Shown: piece by piece, positions 8,224 through 18,100 of the stretch
Layout of the letters: the number at the start of each line of letters is the position of its first letter
How positions within the stretch are numbered: the first letter of the stretch is position 1
DNA from: Propionibacteriaceae bacterium
GTDB taxonomy: Bacteria > Actinomycetota > Actinomycetes > Propionibacteriales > Propionibacteriaceae
Reading direction: 5' to 3'
Length of the DNA: 64,000 nucleotides
Assembly (NCBI GenBank): GCA_025965155.1
Contig: JAOPXN010000026.1
Coordinates: 19,718-83,717, forward strand
Program-made: the position numbers and the translations under genes
Notes under the pieces: model-generated
Told to the model about the DNA's origin: nothing
Seen by the model: only the letters and a program-made list of their open reading frames with translations
The model's database searches: none

Positions 8224-10377
8224 ATGAGCACATCGCTCGGTCGACGCACCGTCCACATTCTGGCTGCGGTTGCGCTGCTGGTCGTACTGGCAGTTCATTT
8301 CGGCACCCCGGCAACGGCGGCCGAGCCGACGGGAGCAGCTGCTCAGGAGCGTGGCGGCGAGTATGTAGGACCGGGCTGGTGTGAGACGGCGAGCCTCGTC
8401 GGCAGTCGCAACACGGCCCGTAGGGCTGCGGCGTTGGCTGCGCTTGACAGGAAGGATTGCTTCGGGAACCTTCTGGACGATTCGCCGTTCGCTGAGCCCA
8501 TCGTCCGCGATCATCGTGATGAGTCGTACGGTGCTCTGTCTAATGCGGCGGTGCGTCCGCTGGGTGGCGGCCCTGGTTACCTCAGGGTGGTGTCACGTCC
8601 GACCGCCGTGGTGCACACGGCCGAGGAGCTCCGCGCCGCGTTGCTGGCCGCGGCGGTGGCGAAGTCGTCGTTGATCTACATCGACGACGCAGCCGAGATT
8701 GACCTTTCCTACTGCGCGCAGCAACCCATCCCGGGCGACTGCCAGGAGCCGCGTTCGCGTCCCACCAGCTGCAGCGGTTACTCGCTAGTCGTACCCGCGA
8801 ACACGACGCTTGCCAGCGGGCGTGGGCGCGGCGGCTCGCGGGGAGCGCGCCTGTTCTCGCGCACGTTCGCTGACTGCCCGCTGTTCGATGTGAAGGGCGC
8901 GGCCGTGCGGATCACCGGACTTCGCATCCACGGTCCCGACTCAAGCATCGAGAACGACGAGCCGATCCATTGCGGTGGTGAATCGACCGGGATCGGGCTC
9001 AGCAGCGACGGTCCCAGCCGCTGGGGGACCGAGATCGACAACAATGAGCTGTCGTCGTGGCCGCGGGCGGCGGTCGGAATCGATGGCGTTCAGGGCGTAC
9101 GGGTGGATCACAACGTCATTCAGTTCAATCGCCGTTATGAGCACAACAACACCTGCGGCGCGCACAATTATGGTTTGGGTTATGGCGTCGTCGTGGGCCC
9201 GGGCAGCGTGGCGATCGAGGCGAACGTGTTCGACCATAATCGCCATGACATCGCATCGGATGGATCGGCCGGCGCGCATTACACCGCGACCTATAACCTC
9301 GTTCTCGACGGCGCGGTGGACCACAGTTTTGACGTGCATGGCGGCAAGGATCGTGGCGACTGCACCAATGTTGCCGGGTCGGCGTTCGTCATCCACCACA
9401 ACACGTTCCTGCAGTCGCATGAGCCGGCGGTGCGTATCCGGGGGATCCCGCTGCGGGGCGCGTGGATCTACAAGAATCAGACTAGAGACGACAGCGAAGG
9501 CGGCGCGTTCACCCAGATCAACTCAAGCGGCAACTTCACTGTGTCGGACAACGCGACCAGGGTCAACCTTTTCCCCGCCTGGTCGGTTTCGTTCGGCGGA
9601 GCTTCATTTTGGCAGTGGCAACAGTTTGAGGGGACCGACACCAGGGATGTCGCGGTCGGCGACTTCGATGGCGACGGCGCGATGGATGTCATGCGTGCCA
9701 CCGGAAACGGATGGCAATGGTCAAAGTCGGGCCGCGAAGGGTGGGCATTTCTCAACACCCTCACCCAGCCGACATCCCAACTCGCTCTCGGCAATTTCGT
9801 GGGGGCTTCGTTCACTGACGTCATTCGGGCCGCAGGAGGTGAATGGCAAGTGTCGGAAGGGGGCACGTCGCAGTGGCGGAGCCTGTATGCCACAACTGCG
9901 CCTGTGACGAGCGCCGCGTTCGGCGACTTCGAAGGCGACGGTCATACTGATGCATTCTTCGCCGACGGTTCGGCGTGGTCCATCGTGCAAAGCTTCTCTC
10001 CCCGCGTGACGCGGCACTACACCCAGCCCTACAAACTTTCCGAGCTGCGGTTCGGGAATTTTGTGGGGGACTCCAAGATGGACGTTTTGCGCTCAACCGG
10101 CAGTGAGTGGCTGGTTTGGGACCGAGTGTCACGCACGTGGAGTCACCTGGGCTTCTCCTCCGTTCCGCTGTCGCGGCTGACTTTTGCCGACTTCGACGGC
10201 GACGGTTTCACCGACATCGCACGTAGCACGAACGGTCGTTGGCTGGTGTCCTGGGGCGGCAAGAGCGGGTGGGAGGTCCTTAATACCAGCGACCAGGATC
10301 TAGGGTCGCTCGTCATCGCAGACCTCAACGGCGACAACAAAGCTGATGTGCTTTCCAAGCAGTCGCCCGATGCCTGA
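8224..10377 (+). CDS. Secreted right-handed parallel beta-helix protein with C-terminal FG-GAP/VCBS repeats
   Basis: Signal peptide (VHILAAVALLVVLAVHFGTPATAAEP). Beta-helix stretch VRVDHNVIQFNRR...IEANVFDHNRHDIASDG...FVIHHNTFLQSHEPAVRIRG. Four or more DxDGDG repeats (DFDGDGAMDVMRA, DFEGDGHTDAFFA, DFDGDGFTDIARS, DLNGDNKADVLS). Confidence 0.85.
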   Translation: MSTSLGRRTVHILAAVALLVVLAVHFGTPATAAEPTGAAAQERGGEYVGPGWCETASLVGSRNTARRAAALAALDRKDCFGNLLDDSPFAEPIVRDHRDESYGALSNAAVRPLGGGPGYLRVVSRPTAVVHTAEELRAALLAAAVAKSSLIYIDDAAEIDLSYCAQQPIPGDCQEPRSRPTSCSGYSLVVPANTTLASGRGRGGSRGARLFSRTFADCPLFDVKGAAVRITGLRIHGPDSSIENDEPIHCGGESTGIGLSSDGPSRWGTEIDNNELSSWPRAAVGIDGVQGVRVDHNVIQFNRRYEHNNTCGAHNYGLGYGVVVGPGSVAIEANVFDHNRHDIASDGSAGAHYTATYNLVLDGAVDHSFDVHGGKDRGDCTNVAGSAFVIHHNTFLQSHEPAVRIRGIPLRGAWIYKNQTRDDSEGGAFTQINSSGNFTVSDNATRVNLFPAWSVSFGGASFWQWQQFEGTDTRDVAVGDFDGDGAMDVMRATGNGWQWSKSGREGWAFLNTLTQPTSQLALGNFVGASFTDVIRAAGGEWQVSEGGTSQWRSLYATTAPVTSAAFGDFEGDGHTDAFFADGSAWSIVQSFSPRVTRHYTQPYKLSELRFGNFVGDSKMDVLRSTGSEWLVWDRVSRTWSHLGFSSVPLSRLTFADFDGDGFTDIARSTNGRWLVSWGGKSGWEVLNTSDQDLGSLVIADLNGDNKADVLSKQSPDA

Positions 10378-10470
10378 GCAGGCCCGGTCCGACATATATT
10401 TCTGCCGGAACCGACGTATCCAGGAGTCCGGGTTGGCGCTCGCGTCGTCGGAGTCTTTTGGATCCTGACT

Positions 10471-10494
10471 GGGCACGGTCGGCCGACCGTGCCC
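10471..10494. terminator. 24-bp perfect palindrome between convergent genes; candidate bidirectional terminator
   Basis: GGGCACGGTCGGCCGACCGTGCCC lies between CDS ends at 10377 (+) and 10641 (-). Confidence 0.6.
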
Positions 10495-10640
10495 TCCACC
10501 CGGAAAGACGGCTGGTGCGATGGGCAGGATGGAGCACCGGCCGCGATCCAAGTCGTGTCCCATGCAGTTCACCAAGAGCGTGCTCGAGACCGCGTGAGCG
10601 AGGAGATGACCGAGCACCTAACCCATGAGAAGCACGTTGG

Positions 10641-11618
10641 TCAGGCTGGGTGGGCGGGTTCGGGAGGCCGCGGTCGGATGCTGAAGCGGCCGGTCTTCCT
10701 GGCGCGCGACAGCGCGGCCATCGTCACGGAGCTGACCAGGACCAGGGCGAACACCGAGGCTTCGGGGCCGAAGGTTCCGCCGGTGAACCACGTCGCCGCA
10801 TCAGGGCGGGCGCTGCTGACCGCGAGCGAGCCGCCCAGGCTGTTGCCCGACACCGCCGCGCCGAAGAGGTAGCCCTGGGCGAAGTTCCAGCCGAGGTGCA
10901 GACCGATCGGCACCCAGAGCCGCCCGGTCAGTGCGTAGAGGGCGCAGAACATCAACCCGGCCACCGACACGGTGGCACCGGCGAGGACGGTGGCTCCGGG
11001 GTTGGCGAGGTGCAGGGCTGCGAAGACCAGCGCGGCGATGGCGAAGGCCGGCAGCGGCCCGAACGCCCGCCACAGCAGCCGGAGCAGCAGCGCCCGCATC
11101 CACAGTTCCTCGGTGACGGCCGCCTGCAGGGCCAGGCCGAGCCCTGCCCACGCCGGTACGGCGCCGACCACGGTTATGTCGTAGAGACCGGTGGCGGCCA
11201 GGACGCCCATCAGGACCGCCATCATCAGCAGACCCAGCACCGCCCCTACGACCAGACCAGACAGGGCCGGCCGGACCGCTAGCTCGGATGCCCAGCGACC
11301 CTCACCGAGGCGGACGGCGAGCAGGTAGCAGCCGAGAGCCGCCACGCAGGCGGCCGATAGACCCATAAGCTGCAGGGCTGGATCGTCTGGCGGGAGCAGG
11401 TCGACAGCCGCCTGCAAGGGGAGGCCGAATGCGGCGGCGGTCAAGAAGAACACCAGCACCAGCCAGGCCATGGCCCGCAGCCAGCGCCACCGGCCGGCGT
11501 GCAGGACCCGCTGTTCGCCCAGCTGCACCGGGACGCCCCAACGGTCGTTGTCGGTCGGTGCGACCGGTCGGACCGGGAGGTGCGAGTGCCCAACCCAGCC
11601 AGCTTGAGATGTCACCAC
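10641..11618 (-). CDS. CPBP family intramembrane glutamic endopeptidase
   Basis: VTEELWMRALLLRLLWRAFGPLPAFAIAALVFAALHLANPG and GLHLGWNFAQG (CPBP/Abi motifs EExxxR and HxxxN). Confidence 0.88.
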   Translation of the reverse strand: MVTSQAGWVGHSHLPVRPVAPTDNDRWGVPVQLGEQRVLHAGRWRWLRAMAWLVLVFFLTAAAFGLPLQAAVDLLPPDDPALQLMGLSAACVAALGCYLLAVRLGEGRWASELAVRPALSGLVVGAVLGLLMMAVLMGVLAATGLYDITVVGAVPAWAGLGLALQAAVTEELWMRALLLRLLWRAFGPLPAFAIAALVFAALHLANPGATVLAGATVSVAGLMFCALYALTGRLWVPIGLHLGWNFAQGYLFGAAVSGNSLGGSLAVSSARPDAATWFTGGTFGPEASVFALVLVSSVTMAALSRARKTGRFSIRPRPPEPAHPA

Positions 11619-11890
11619 TTTTCAACTCCTCGCGTCGGTCGTGCCGCCTGGTCGGTGATGATCACGTCCACTGCTTGCACGGAAATCAGAGTGACGCCAA
11701 GGTCTCGGATCTTGGCGAGCAGCCCGTGCAACTCCGCCTGGTCTGAGATCGAACCGGTGAGGGTTGTGGTCCCGTCCTCTTCGTGGGTCAAGGTGAGGTC
11801 ATCGAACCAGGACGACCAGGAGCGGTCCAAGTGCCCGTCAACCCGCAGCTGATAGCCAGCGGGGACCTGTCGTTTAGGAGTGTGGGTCAT
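11612..11890 (-). CDS. Small hypothetical protein
   Basis: 92 aa; overlaps both neighbours in the same direction (translational coupling). Confidence 0.65.
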   Translation of the reverse strand: MTHTPKRQVPAGYQLRVDGHLDRSWSSWFDDLTLTHEEDGTTTLTGSISDQAELHGLLAKIRDLGVTLISVQAVDVIITDQAARPTRGVEKW

Positions 11891-12591
11891 CAGGACCCGA
11901 CCTTCGCGCTCGCCTTGCCGGCGTGCTTTGCCGTCCGGCGGGCGGGTCGGCGGATGACGTACTCCGCGACGGCCAGGTTGATGACCCAGCCCGCGCCGAG
12001 ACTCAGGTCGGTGGTGACTTCACTGGTGCCGAAGAGCGCCGGTCCGATCCCCTTGGTGAACACCTGAGTGCCGGCACCAAGGGCGAGGGCGTACGCGCGG
12101 GTCATCCAGGCCCGGTGGCGCGCGATGTCACGGCGGCGGATGGCGGTGAAGCCGAGGAGGATGCTGGCGGCCATGCCCGAGCCGAACGCGAGCCGGAACA
12201 GGTACGCCAACACGCCGGTGCTCGGCTGACGGGGGTAGATCAGGGTCATCCAGAGCGCCGACAAGGCCACCGCCATGCCCAGCACCAGCAGGACCCGGCC
12301 CGCCGCCCGGTGCCAGCCGGGCCGACGTCGCCGCAGGGCGGTGGAGAACTGGAACGCGCCGAGGATCGCGTAGCCGACCGCGCTGACGATGTGCACCACC
12401 ACCGGCAGCGGCGAGGAGCTGAAGCGGGGGTCTGCGGGCATCAGCTGCGGGCCACCGGTTAGCTCGATCAGACGTAAGGAGCCGAAGATGGCGGGGATCA
12501 GGACGAGAGCGATCAATGCGAACGGCACCCAGCCGGACGACCAACCCGATCGGGTCCGTTGGTCGGCCCGAGCTGCCGCCTGGGTGGTCAC
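11890..12591 (-). CDS. DUF2306-like integral membrane protein
   Basis: Multiple TM helices. HIVSAVGYAILGAFQFSTALRRRRPGWHRAAGRVLLVLGM and HRAWMTRAYALALGAGTQ are typical of this family. Confidence 0.75.
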   Translation of the reverse strand: MTTQAAARADQRTRSGWSSGWVPFALIALVLIPAIFGSLRLIELTGGPQLMPADPRFSSSPLPVVVHIVSAVGYAILGAFQFSTALRRRRPGWHRAAGRVLLVLGMAVALSALWMTLIYPRQPSTGVLAYLFRLAFGSGMAASILLGFTAIRRRDIARHRAWMTRAYALALGAGTQVFTKGIGPALFGTSEVTTDLSLGAGWVINLAVAEYVIRRPARRTAKHAGKASAKVGS

Positions 12592-13274
12592 TTGGCATCG
12601 GCCGGGTCGAGCGGCGAGCTAACGGTGCCGGTGACGGCTTGAGCGGCAGCGGTGCGCTGCTCGCGCCACAGGGAGTAGCCGAGGCCAATCAAGGCGACGC
12701 CGACGGGAATGGCGAACAGCCTTTGGGTGAGCTCGGGCAGCTGGAAGGTTGCCACGGTCGCGACGGCGCCCACAGACATCAGCGCTGCGGCCCACCGGGG
12801 GGAGATGTTGGCCCGGAAGAGCGCGATGCCGAAGATGACGCCGCCGACGATGTAGGTGATGGCGACCTGGCTCAGGGTTTGCATCCGGCCGACGTCACCT
12901 ATCGGTGTGCCGCTGGTGGCCACGGCCAGGACGTCCTTGACGTAGCCAGGGTTGCTGGCAGCAAGGTCCGGCAGGACGAACACGCCGATGACCTGGATGC
13001 TCAAGATGGTGAGGTAGCCGACGCCGAGGAGTATGTATCCGATCAGGCCGAGCACGCCTGTCTGCCGGACCTGCCGGAGGTAGATGCCGGTGATGCCGAT
13101 CAGCGAGAGGGCGGCCATTAGGATCTTCGCTGTTTCGCGGACCGCGTACTCGGTGGTGGTGGTGAAAGGGGCGTCCAGGAGGGGGTGCTTGATCTGGACG
13201 GCGATGAACAGCAGGCCACCGGCGACGGCGGCGAGGCCGGCCGCCCGGGAGAGAGTGGTGGTGGTGATGGTCAT
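12588..13274 (-). CDS. Integral membrane protein (DUF4386-like)
   Basis: Several predicted TM segments; 4-bp overlap with the downstream CDS. Confidence 0.65.
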   Translation of the reverse strand: MTITTTTLSRAAGLAAVAGGLLFIAVQIKHPLLDAPFTTTTEYAVRETAKILMAALSLIGITGIYLRQVRQTGVLGLIGYILLGVGYLTILSIQVIGVFVLPDLAASNPGYVKDVLAVATSGTPIGDVGRMQTLSQVAITYIVGGVIFGIALFRANISPRWAAALMSVGAVATVATFQLPELTQRLFAIPVGVALIGLGYSLWREQRTAAAQAVTGTVSSPLDPADAK

Positions 13275-13400
13275 GTTGACTCCGTGGTGTCTGAGGGTCC
13301 GCGGCAGGCGCCGCGGGATGACTCGAACCTAGGGACGGACTGGCTGAGCGGACATCATCCAACGATGTGACCGACTGGATGAGATTTGGATCCGTGCCAC

Positions 13401-16106
13401 TCAGATGAGGCCGTGCTCGCGGGCACGGACCACCGCCGCCCGGCGGTTGGTGACGTCGAGCTTGGTGAAGATGTGCTTGGTGTGGGTGCGCACCGTGTTG
13501 TGCGAGACGAACAGCTCGCGGGCGATCTCCGGCCCGGTCAGCTCACTGTCAAGCAGCCTCAACACCTGGAGCTCCCGGTCGCTCAACGACCCGCTGGCCG
13601 GCTCTGCCACGCGCTGCGAGTTCGGAGCCTGGGCTTTGGGAGGTACGCCGACGCCGAGCAAGCGTCGCGCCTGGTCGCCTGCTCCCACCTGCTCGGCGTC
13701 GCGTAGCAAGCTCACCATGGGGGGACCCTCGTCGAGGAAAATCCGGGCGTAGCCCTCCGGTTCAGGGGCGTGAGCGAACGCCTGGGCCAGGGAGTCCAGG
13801 GCCTGCGGCCGATCGCCTTGCGCGTCCCGGACAAGGGCCTGCAGCAGGCGGATCTCCAGGACACTCCCGGCCCGTCCGGATGCCTCGGCTGCCTCGTGCA
13901 GCCGGTCGAGCATACGGGCGGCTTGGGCGATCTCGCCGATGTCAGGTCGTACCCGGTACTGCGCGAGAAGCAACCGTACGAGCGTGAGGTGGTCGAACTC
14001 GCTCAGATAGCTCGCATCGTCGGTGACGGACACCTTTCGCTCGCGGGCCCAGTCAGCGGCCTCCGGCAGCTTGCCCTGCGCGATCCAGATCCGCGCCTTG
14101 ATGGTGGCGATGGGTCGCACGTTCGGGAAGAAGCCCGGACGGTAGAGCTGTTCGGCCTGATTCAGCAGCTGGACCGCCCCCTCCGGGTCGCCGTCGGCAC
14201 GGGCGAGGAGTCCCTTCGCGACGAACCAGCGGTAGCGGCTCTCGGTCATCGGCGAACGGTCGGCTAGTGCTGCGGCGGTTCCGAGGTGGTGCTTGGCGCT
14301 CTCCAGGTCTCCTACCTCGACGTCCAGCTCGCTCAGCGCTACGTGCAGCTCGGCGGTTGCCCGGGCCACCGGTGCGCCATGTGCCTCGGCCAAGGCGAGC
14401 GCCTGAGTGCAGAGCCGGCGTGCCTTGTTCGGCTGGCCGGCCACGAGCCACAGGTCACCGAGCACGACGGTGCCGCTGAGCCCGTCGACGAGGCTGCCGG
14501 CGGCGTGCAGGCTGGCGACCGCTTGGGTGAACGTTTCCAACGCGCTGGAGACGTCACCGGTGGCCCACGCGGCGAAGCCGAGGAATCCAGCCGCGCCGCC
14601 CCGCGCGAGATGGTCGTCCGGACCGGCCAGGTCCAATGCGCGCCGGGCGTGTTCCGCCGTGCCGGCCACATTGCCTCGGGCCTGGGCCAGGGCTGCCCGG
14701 TACATGGCGATAGTGGACGGCAGCGTAAGGAGGTCTCTGGTCTTGGCCCACGGTGCAGCCGCGCCTTCGGGTATGGCCGCGAGCGCGCGTTCCGCGTCGT
14801 CGAGCCACGGCTCGGCCCCGCTCGGGTCGCCGGACGCCATCAGCATGGATCCGTAGAAGAGACTGAGCACCGGGCTGGGCCGGACGGTGTCGTCGGGCAG
14901 CGCCTTCAGCCAGCGGTACATCACCGCTTCCTGCCGGTGACGTCGGATCGCTGACACTGCCAGCTCCATCAGGTGGGCGGCGCGATCGAAGTCCCGGGCG
15001 GCCAGGGCGTGGGTGACCGCGTCCTCAGTCAGACCGTGGCGCTCGTACCACTGGCTAGCGCGCTGGTGCAGCAGCGGAACCTGGTCCGGCTGCTCGCTCA
15101 GTACGCGGGCCCGGAGCACATCGGCGAACAAGTGGTGGTAGCGGTACCACTCCCGCCGGTCGTCCAAGGCGACGATGAACAGGTTGGCGCGCTCAAGAGC
15201 CAGGATCATCTCGCTCCCGTCCTCGCGACCGGTGACGGCGTCGCAGAGCGGTCCGGTGAGCCGATCCAGAATCGCTGACTGCCGCAGGAAATCGCGTACC
15301 GCGTCCGGTAGCTGCGCCAGCACCTCCTCGATCAGGTAGTCGACGATGTAGCGGTCGTCTCCGGCGAACCGGGTGATGAAGCCGCTCACGTCCGAGCGCC
15401 CTCGTAGTGAGAGCGCCGCCAGCTGGAGCGCGGCGATCCATCCCTCGGTCCGCTCCTCGAGGGCCTCGACGTCTTCGGCGGCGAGCTCCTGGCCTATCGC
15501 TTCGGTGAGGTACGCGGCCGTCTCCTCGGAGGTGAAACGCAGGTCGGCGGCCCGGATTTCGACCAGCTCGCCCCGCGCTCGCCAACGCGCCAGCGGCAGA
15601 TCGGGGTCCGCTCGGGTGCTGAGCACGACGTGGACGTTCGGCGGGAGATGCTCCAGCAGGAAGACGATCCCTCGGCCGACTTCGTGGTCGCCGATGAGGT
15701 GATAGTCGTCAAGGACCAGCCACACCTCGTCCGGGGCGGCAGCCAGGTCGTTGAGCAGCGTGGTGAGTGCCAGCTCGGTCGGTACGGGCGTGGACTCAAG
15801 GAGCTCCAACAACGTACCCCTGCCTGGCACGGCCCCGTTGAGTGCGGACACCACGTACGTCCAAAACGATGTGGGTTCGTTGTCTGCGGCGTCGAGCGAG
15901 AGCCACGCTATGCAGCGGCCCGCCGCCGGTGCCTGGTGCAGCCACGTCGCGAGGAGCGTCGTCTTGCCGAACCCTGCGGGGGCGGATACGAGCGTCAACC
16001 GTGCGTCAGCTGCGCCCTCCATCCGCGTCATGAGTCTGGGGCGTGCCAACAGGCCGCGTCGCAGCTTGGGGACGTAGAGCTTCGTGGCCAGCAACGCACC
16101 CGTCAC
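13401..16106 (-). CDS. LuxR-family transcriptional regulator of LAL/MalT type
   Basis: N-terminal AAA-like ATPase (LVSAPAGFGKTTLLATWL), TPR-like middle, C-terminal LuxR HTH (LSDRELQVLRLLDSELTGPEIARELFVSHNTVRTHTKHIFTKLDVTNRRAAVVRARE). Start probably GTG 16106. Confidence 0.9.
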   Translation of the reverse strand: MTGALLATKLYVPKLRRGLLARPRLMTRMEGAADARLTLVSAPAGFGKTTLLATWLHQAPAAGRCIAWLSLDAADNEPTSFWTYVVSALNGAVPGRGTLLELLESTPVPTELALTTLLNDLAAAPDEVWLVLDDYHLIGDHEVGRGIVFLLEHLPPNVHVVLSTRADPDLPLARWRARGELVEIRAADLRFTSEETAAYLTEAIGQELAAEDVEALEERTEGWIAALQLAALSLRGRSDVSGFITRFAGDDRYIVDYLIEEVLAQLPDAVRDFLRQSAILDRLTGPLCDAVTGREDGSEMILALERANLFIVALDDRREWYRYHHLFADVLRARVLSEQPDQVPLLHQRASQWYERHGLTEDAVTHALAARDFDRAAHLMELAVSAIRRHRQEAVMYRWLKALPDDTVRPSPVLSLFYGSMLMASGDPSGAEPWLDDAERALAAIPEGAAAPWAKTRDLLTLPSTIAMYRAALAQARGNVAGTAEHARRALDLAGPDDHLARGGAAGFLGFAAWATGDVSSALETFTQAVASLHAAGSLVDGLSGTVVLGDLWLVAGQPNKARRLCTQALALAEAHGAPVARATAELHVALSELDVEVGDLESAKHHLGTAAALADRSPMTESRYRWFVAKGLLARADGDPEGAVQLLNQAEQLYRPGFFPNVRPIATIKARIWIAQGKLPEAADWARERKVSVTDDASYLSEFDHLTLVRLLLAQYRVRPDIGEIAQAARMLDRLHEAAEASGRAGSVLEIRLLQALVRDAQGDRPQALDSLAQAFAHAPEPEGYARIFLDEGPPMVSLLRDAEQVGAGDQARRLLGVGVPPKAQAPNSQRVAEPASGSLSDRELQVLRLLDSELTGPEIARELFVSHNTVRTHTKHIFTKLDVTNRRAAVVRAREHGLI

Positions 16107-16113
16107 GCTCTCC

Positions 16114-16743
16114 TCATTCCCTGGGAGCTTTCCTGCCGGTGGTCCGCGCTCGGGCGTGGACGCGTTCACCCTGGGGCCCGAACATGCTGAGGATCTCGGC
16201 CGGCTCGTCGCCGGTGCTGCCGAACCAGTGCGGAACCCGGGTGTCGAACTCGGCTGCTTCGCCGGCACCGAGGACGAGGTCGTGGTCGCCGAGGACCAGG
16301 CGCATCCGTCCAGAGAGGACGAACAGCCACTCGTACCCTTCGTGCGCCTTGGGCGCAGGCGTGCTGTTACTCGCTGGGACGATGATCTTCCAGGCCTGCA
16401 AGCCGCCTGGGGAGCGAGTCAGAGGCAGCACCGTGCGGCCGTTGACCTTGGTGGCCTTGAGACGGATGCGTGGGTCGCCGACCTCGGGTGCGCCGACCAG
16501 GTCGTCCAACGGGACGCGGTATGTCTGAGCCAGCGGCAGCAGCAGCTCCAGGCTCGCGCGGCGCTGTCCGGTCTCCAGGCGCGACAGCGTGCTCTTCGAG
16601 ATGCCCGTCGCTTCCGACAGAGCAGTCAGGGTCACGCCCCGCCGCGCCCGCAGCTGCTTCAGCCGGGGTCCGACCTGGTCTAGCGCCGTCGCAATGGCGC
16701 CTGTTGTGTCCGCCACAGCCCATTCCACCTCGCCTTCCCGCAA
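16114..16743 (-). CDS. XRE family transcriptional regulator with C-terminal cupin domain
   Basis: [59 protein letters not shown], then cupin [41 protein letters not shown]. Confidence 0.9.
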   Translation of the reverse strand: MREGEVEWAVADTTGAIATALDQVGPRLKQLRARRGVTLTALSEATGISKSTLSRLETGQRRASLELLLPLAQTYRVPLDDLVGAPEVGDPRIRLKATKVNGRTVLPLTRSPGGLQAWKIIVPASNSTPAPKAHEGYEWLFVLSGRMRLVLGDHDLVLGAGEAAEFDTRVPHWFGSTGDEPAEILSMFGPQGERVHARARTTGRKAPRE

Positions 16744-16949
16744 TCAGCAACGTTTGTTGCCCGATCGGATCGGTGCGGGGCACAGTTGCAGGCATAAACA
16801 TACGACGTTGTGATCATGGGCGGGGGCAGCCGCCGGCCTATCCGCAGCCCTGGTGCTGTCCCGAGCCACGTCGCCGTAGCCGCATGCCCAACCTTCCCCG
16901 AGCACGAGGTCGTATGCCGGCGGCAGATTCTCTGGCGGCCAGGTCGGAG

Positions 16950-17802
16950 TCAGCGTCGAGCCGCTTGCCACGCGGCGGCGAACTCTCCAACCGTCGCGAA
17001 GCGTTCGCCCGGTTCAACCTGGAGGGCTTGCTCGAGCGCCGCTCGCACAGGGTCGGGCCCGCAGAACTGTTTGGCCTGTTCGGTGAGCCGGGTGCCGAAG
17101 TGCCACGCGAGTCTGGCCAGGGTGTAAACGGTCGTGCGCTGGTCGATGATCGCGCCGAGCTCGAACTCCTCGGGTGCCATGAAGCGGGTCGAGCCGAACA
17201 TGCGACCCATCGTGTTGATGATCGATCCGCGGTGGTAGCTGTCCAGGTCGATGACCGTCAACCGTCCTGCAGTGAAGTCGAGGATCAGGCAGCTGTCGTA
17301 GAGGTCGCCAGCGACCCACCCGGCACGAGCGAGGGCGCGGTGGAGATCGATCAGGTCGTCGAAGACGGCAAGTAGCTGATGTGCTGGGAGGTGTGCAAGG
17401 CGCTGATATCCACTGTGTGGGTCGGCGCGACCAGACCTGGTCGTTCCGACGACCTCACCGGGCGCGCGGTCGTAGACGAGCACGGGCCCTAGCGGCGACT
17501 CAATGACGTTGCGGAGCCGCGCCAGACGGGGATGCTCACAGGATCGGGCGAGGTCCACTGCATTGCGCAGCAGTCGGATTCGATCGCTGTGACTGAAGTA
17601 GGGCGCAGGCGCGCAGGCGGGGGGAGAATCTGGCGTGCCCGCGGTCTTGACGAAAGAGGTCGCCGTGATCGGTCCTGACGAGCCAAGACACATTCCCGGA
17701 GTCCTGTGAGTGGTGGTCGAAAACTGCCAGCACCGCCCCGCACCGGGAGACCAAATCTGCTGGATCGTCACCGGTTGCTCCCGGTCCCAGCAGATCGTTC
17801 AC
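16950..17802 (-). pseudogene. Serine/threonine protein kinase-like gene with an apparent frameshift
   Basis: C-terminal frame (track 16950-17771) has kinase features (GWVAGDLYDSCLILDFTAGRLTVIDLDSYHRG, GSTRFMAPEEF). The matching N-terminus (VNDLLGPGATGDDPADLVSRCGAVLAVFDHHSQDSGNVSWLVRTDHGDLF) is in another frame and would join FVKTAG around 17653. Confidence 0.7.
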
Positions 17803-18100
17803 GTTTCGCAGGATACGGCCAGGAAAGCCGTCGACATTCGGCGTCCGGAGCGTGCCCCTCAGCCCTCATCACCGTCTCACCTTCACCACGAAGCCAACCC
17901 CGGTCAATCCAGTGTTGGCGGCAGGCATCGGGGCAGCGACGAACGTCGATGGGTGCCGAGACGAAAGGCGGTCCGCGCGGACTCTTCGACCCTCCTTTCG
18001 GCGCGTAGATCGTGGCCAGCCGGCCGATGTGCGGGCATCCCTCCCGCCGCCACTGTTGACCCATGTCCACATCAACCGCTCCTAACCAGAGGAGATTGCC

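Noticed and set aside
17803-18100. Overlapping short ORFs between the kinase and the membrane-protein/ABC operon
   Set aside because: No motifs; composition consistent with intergenic DNA.
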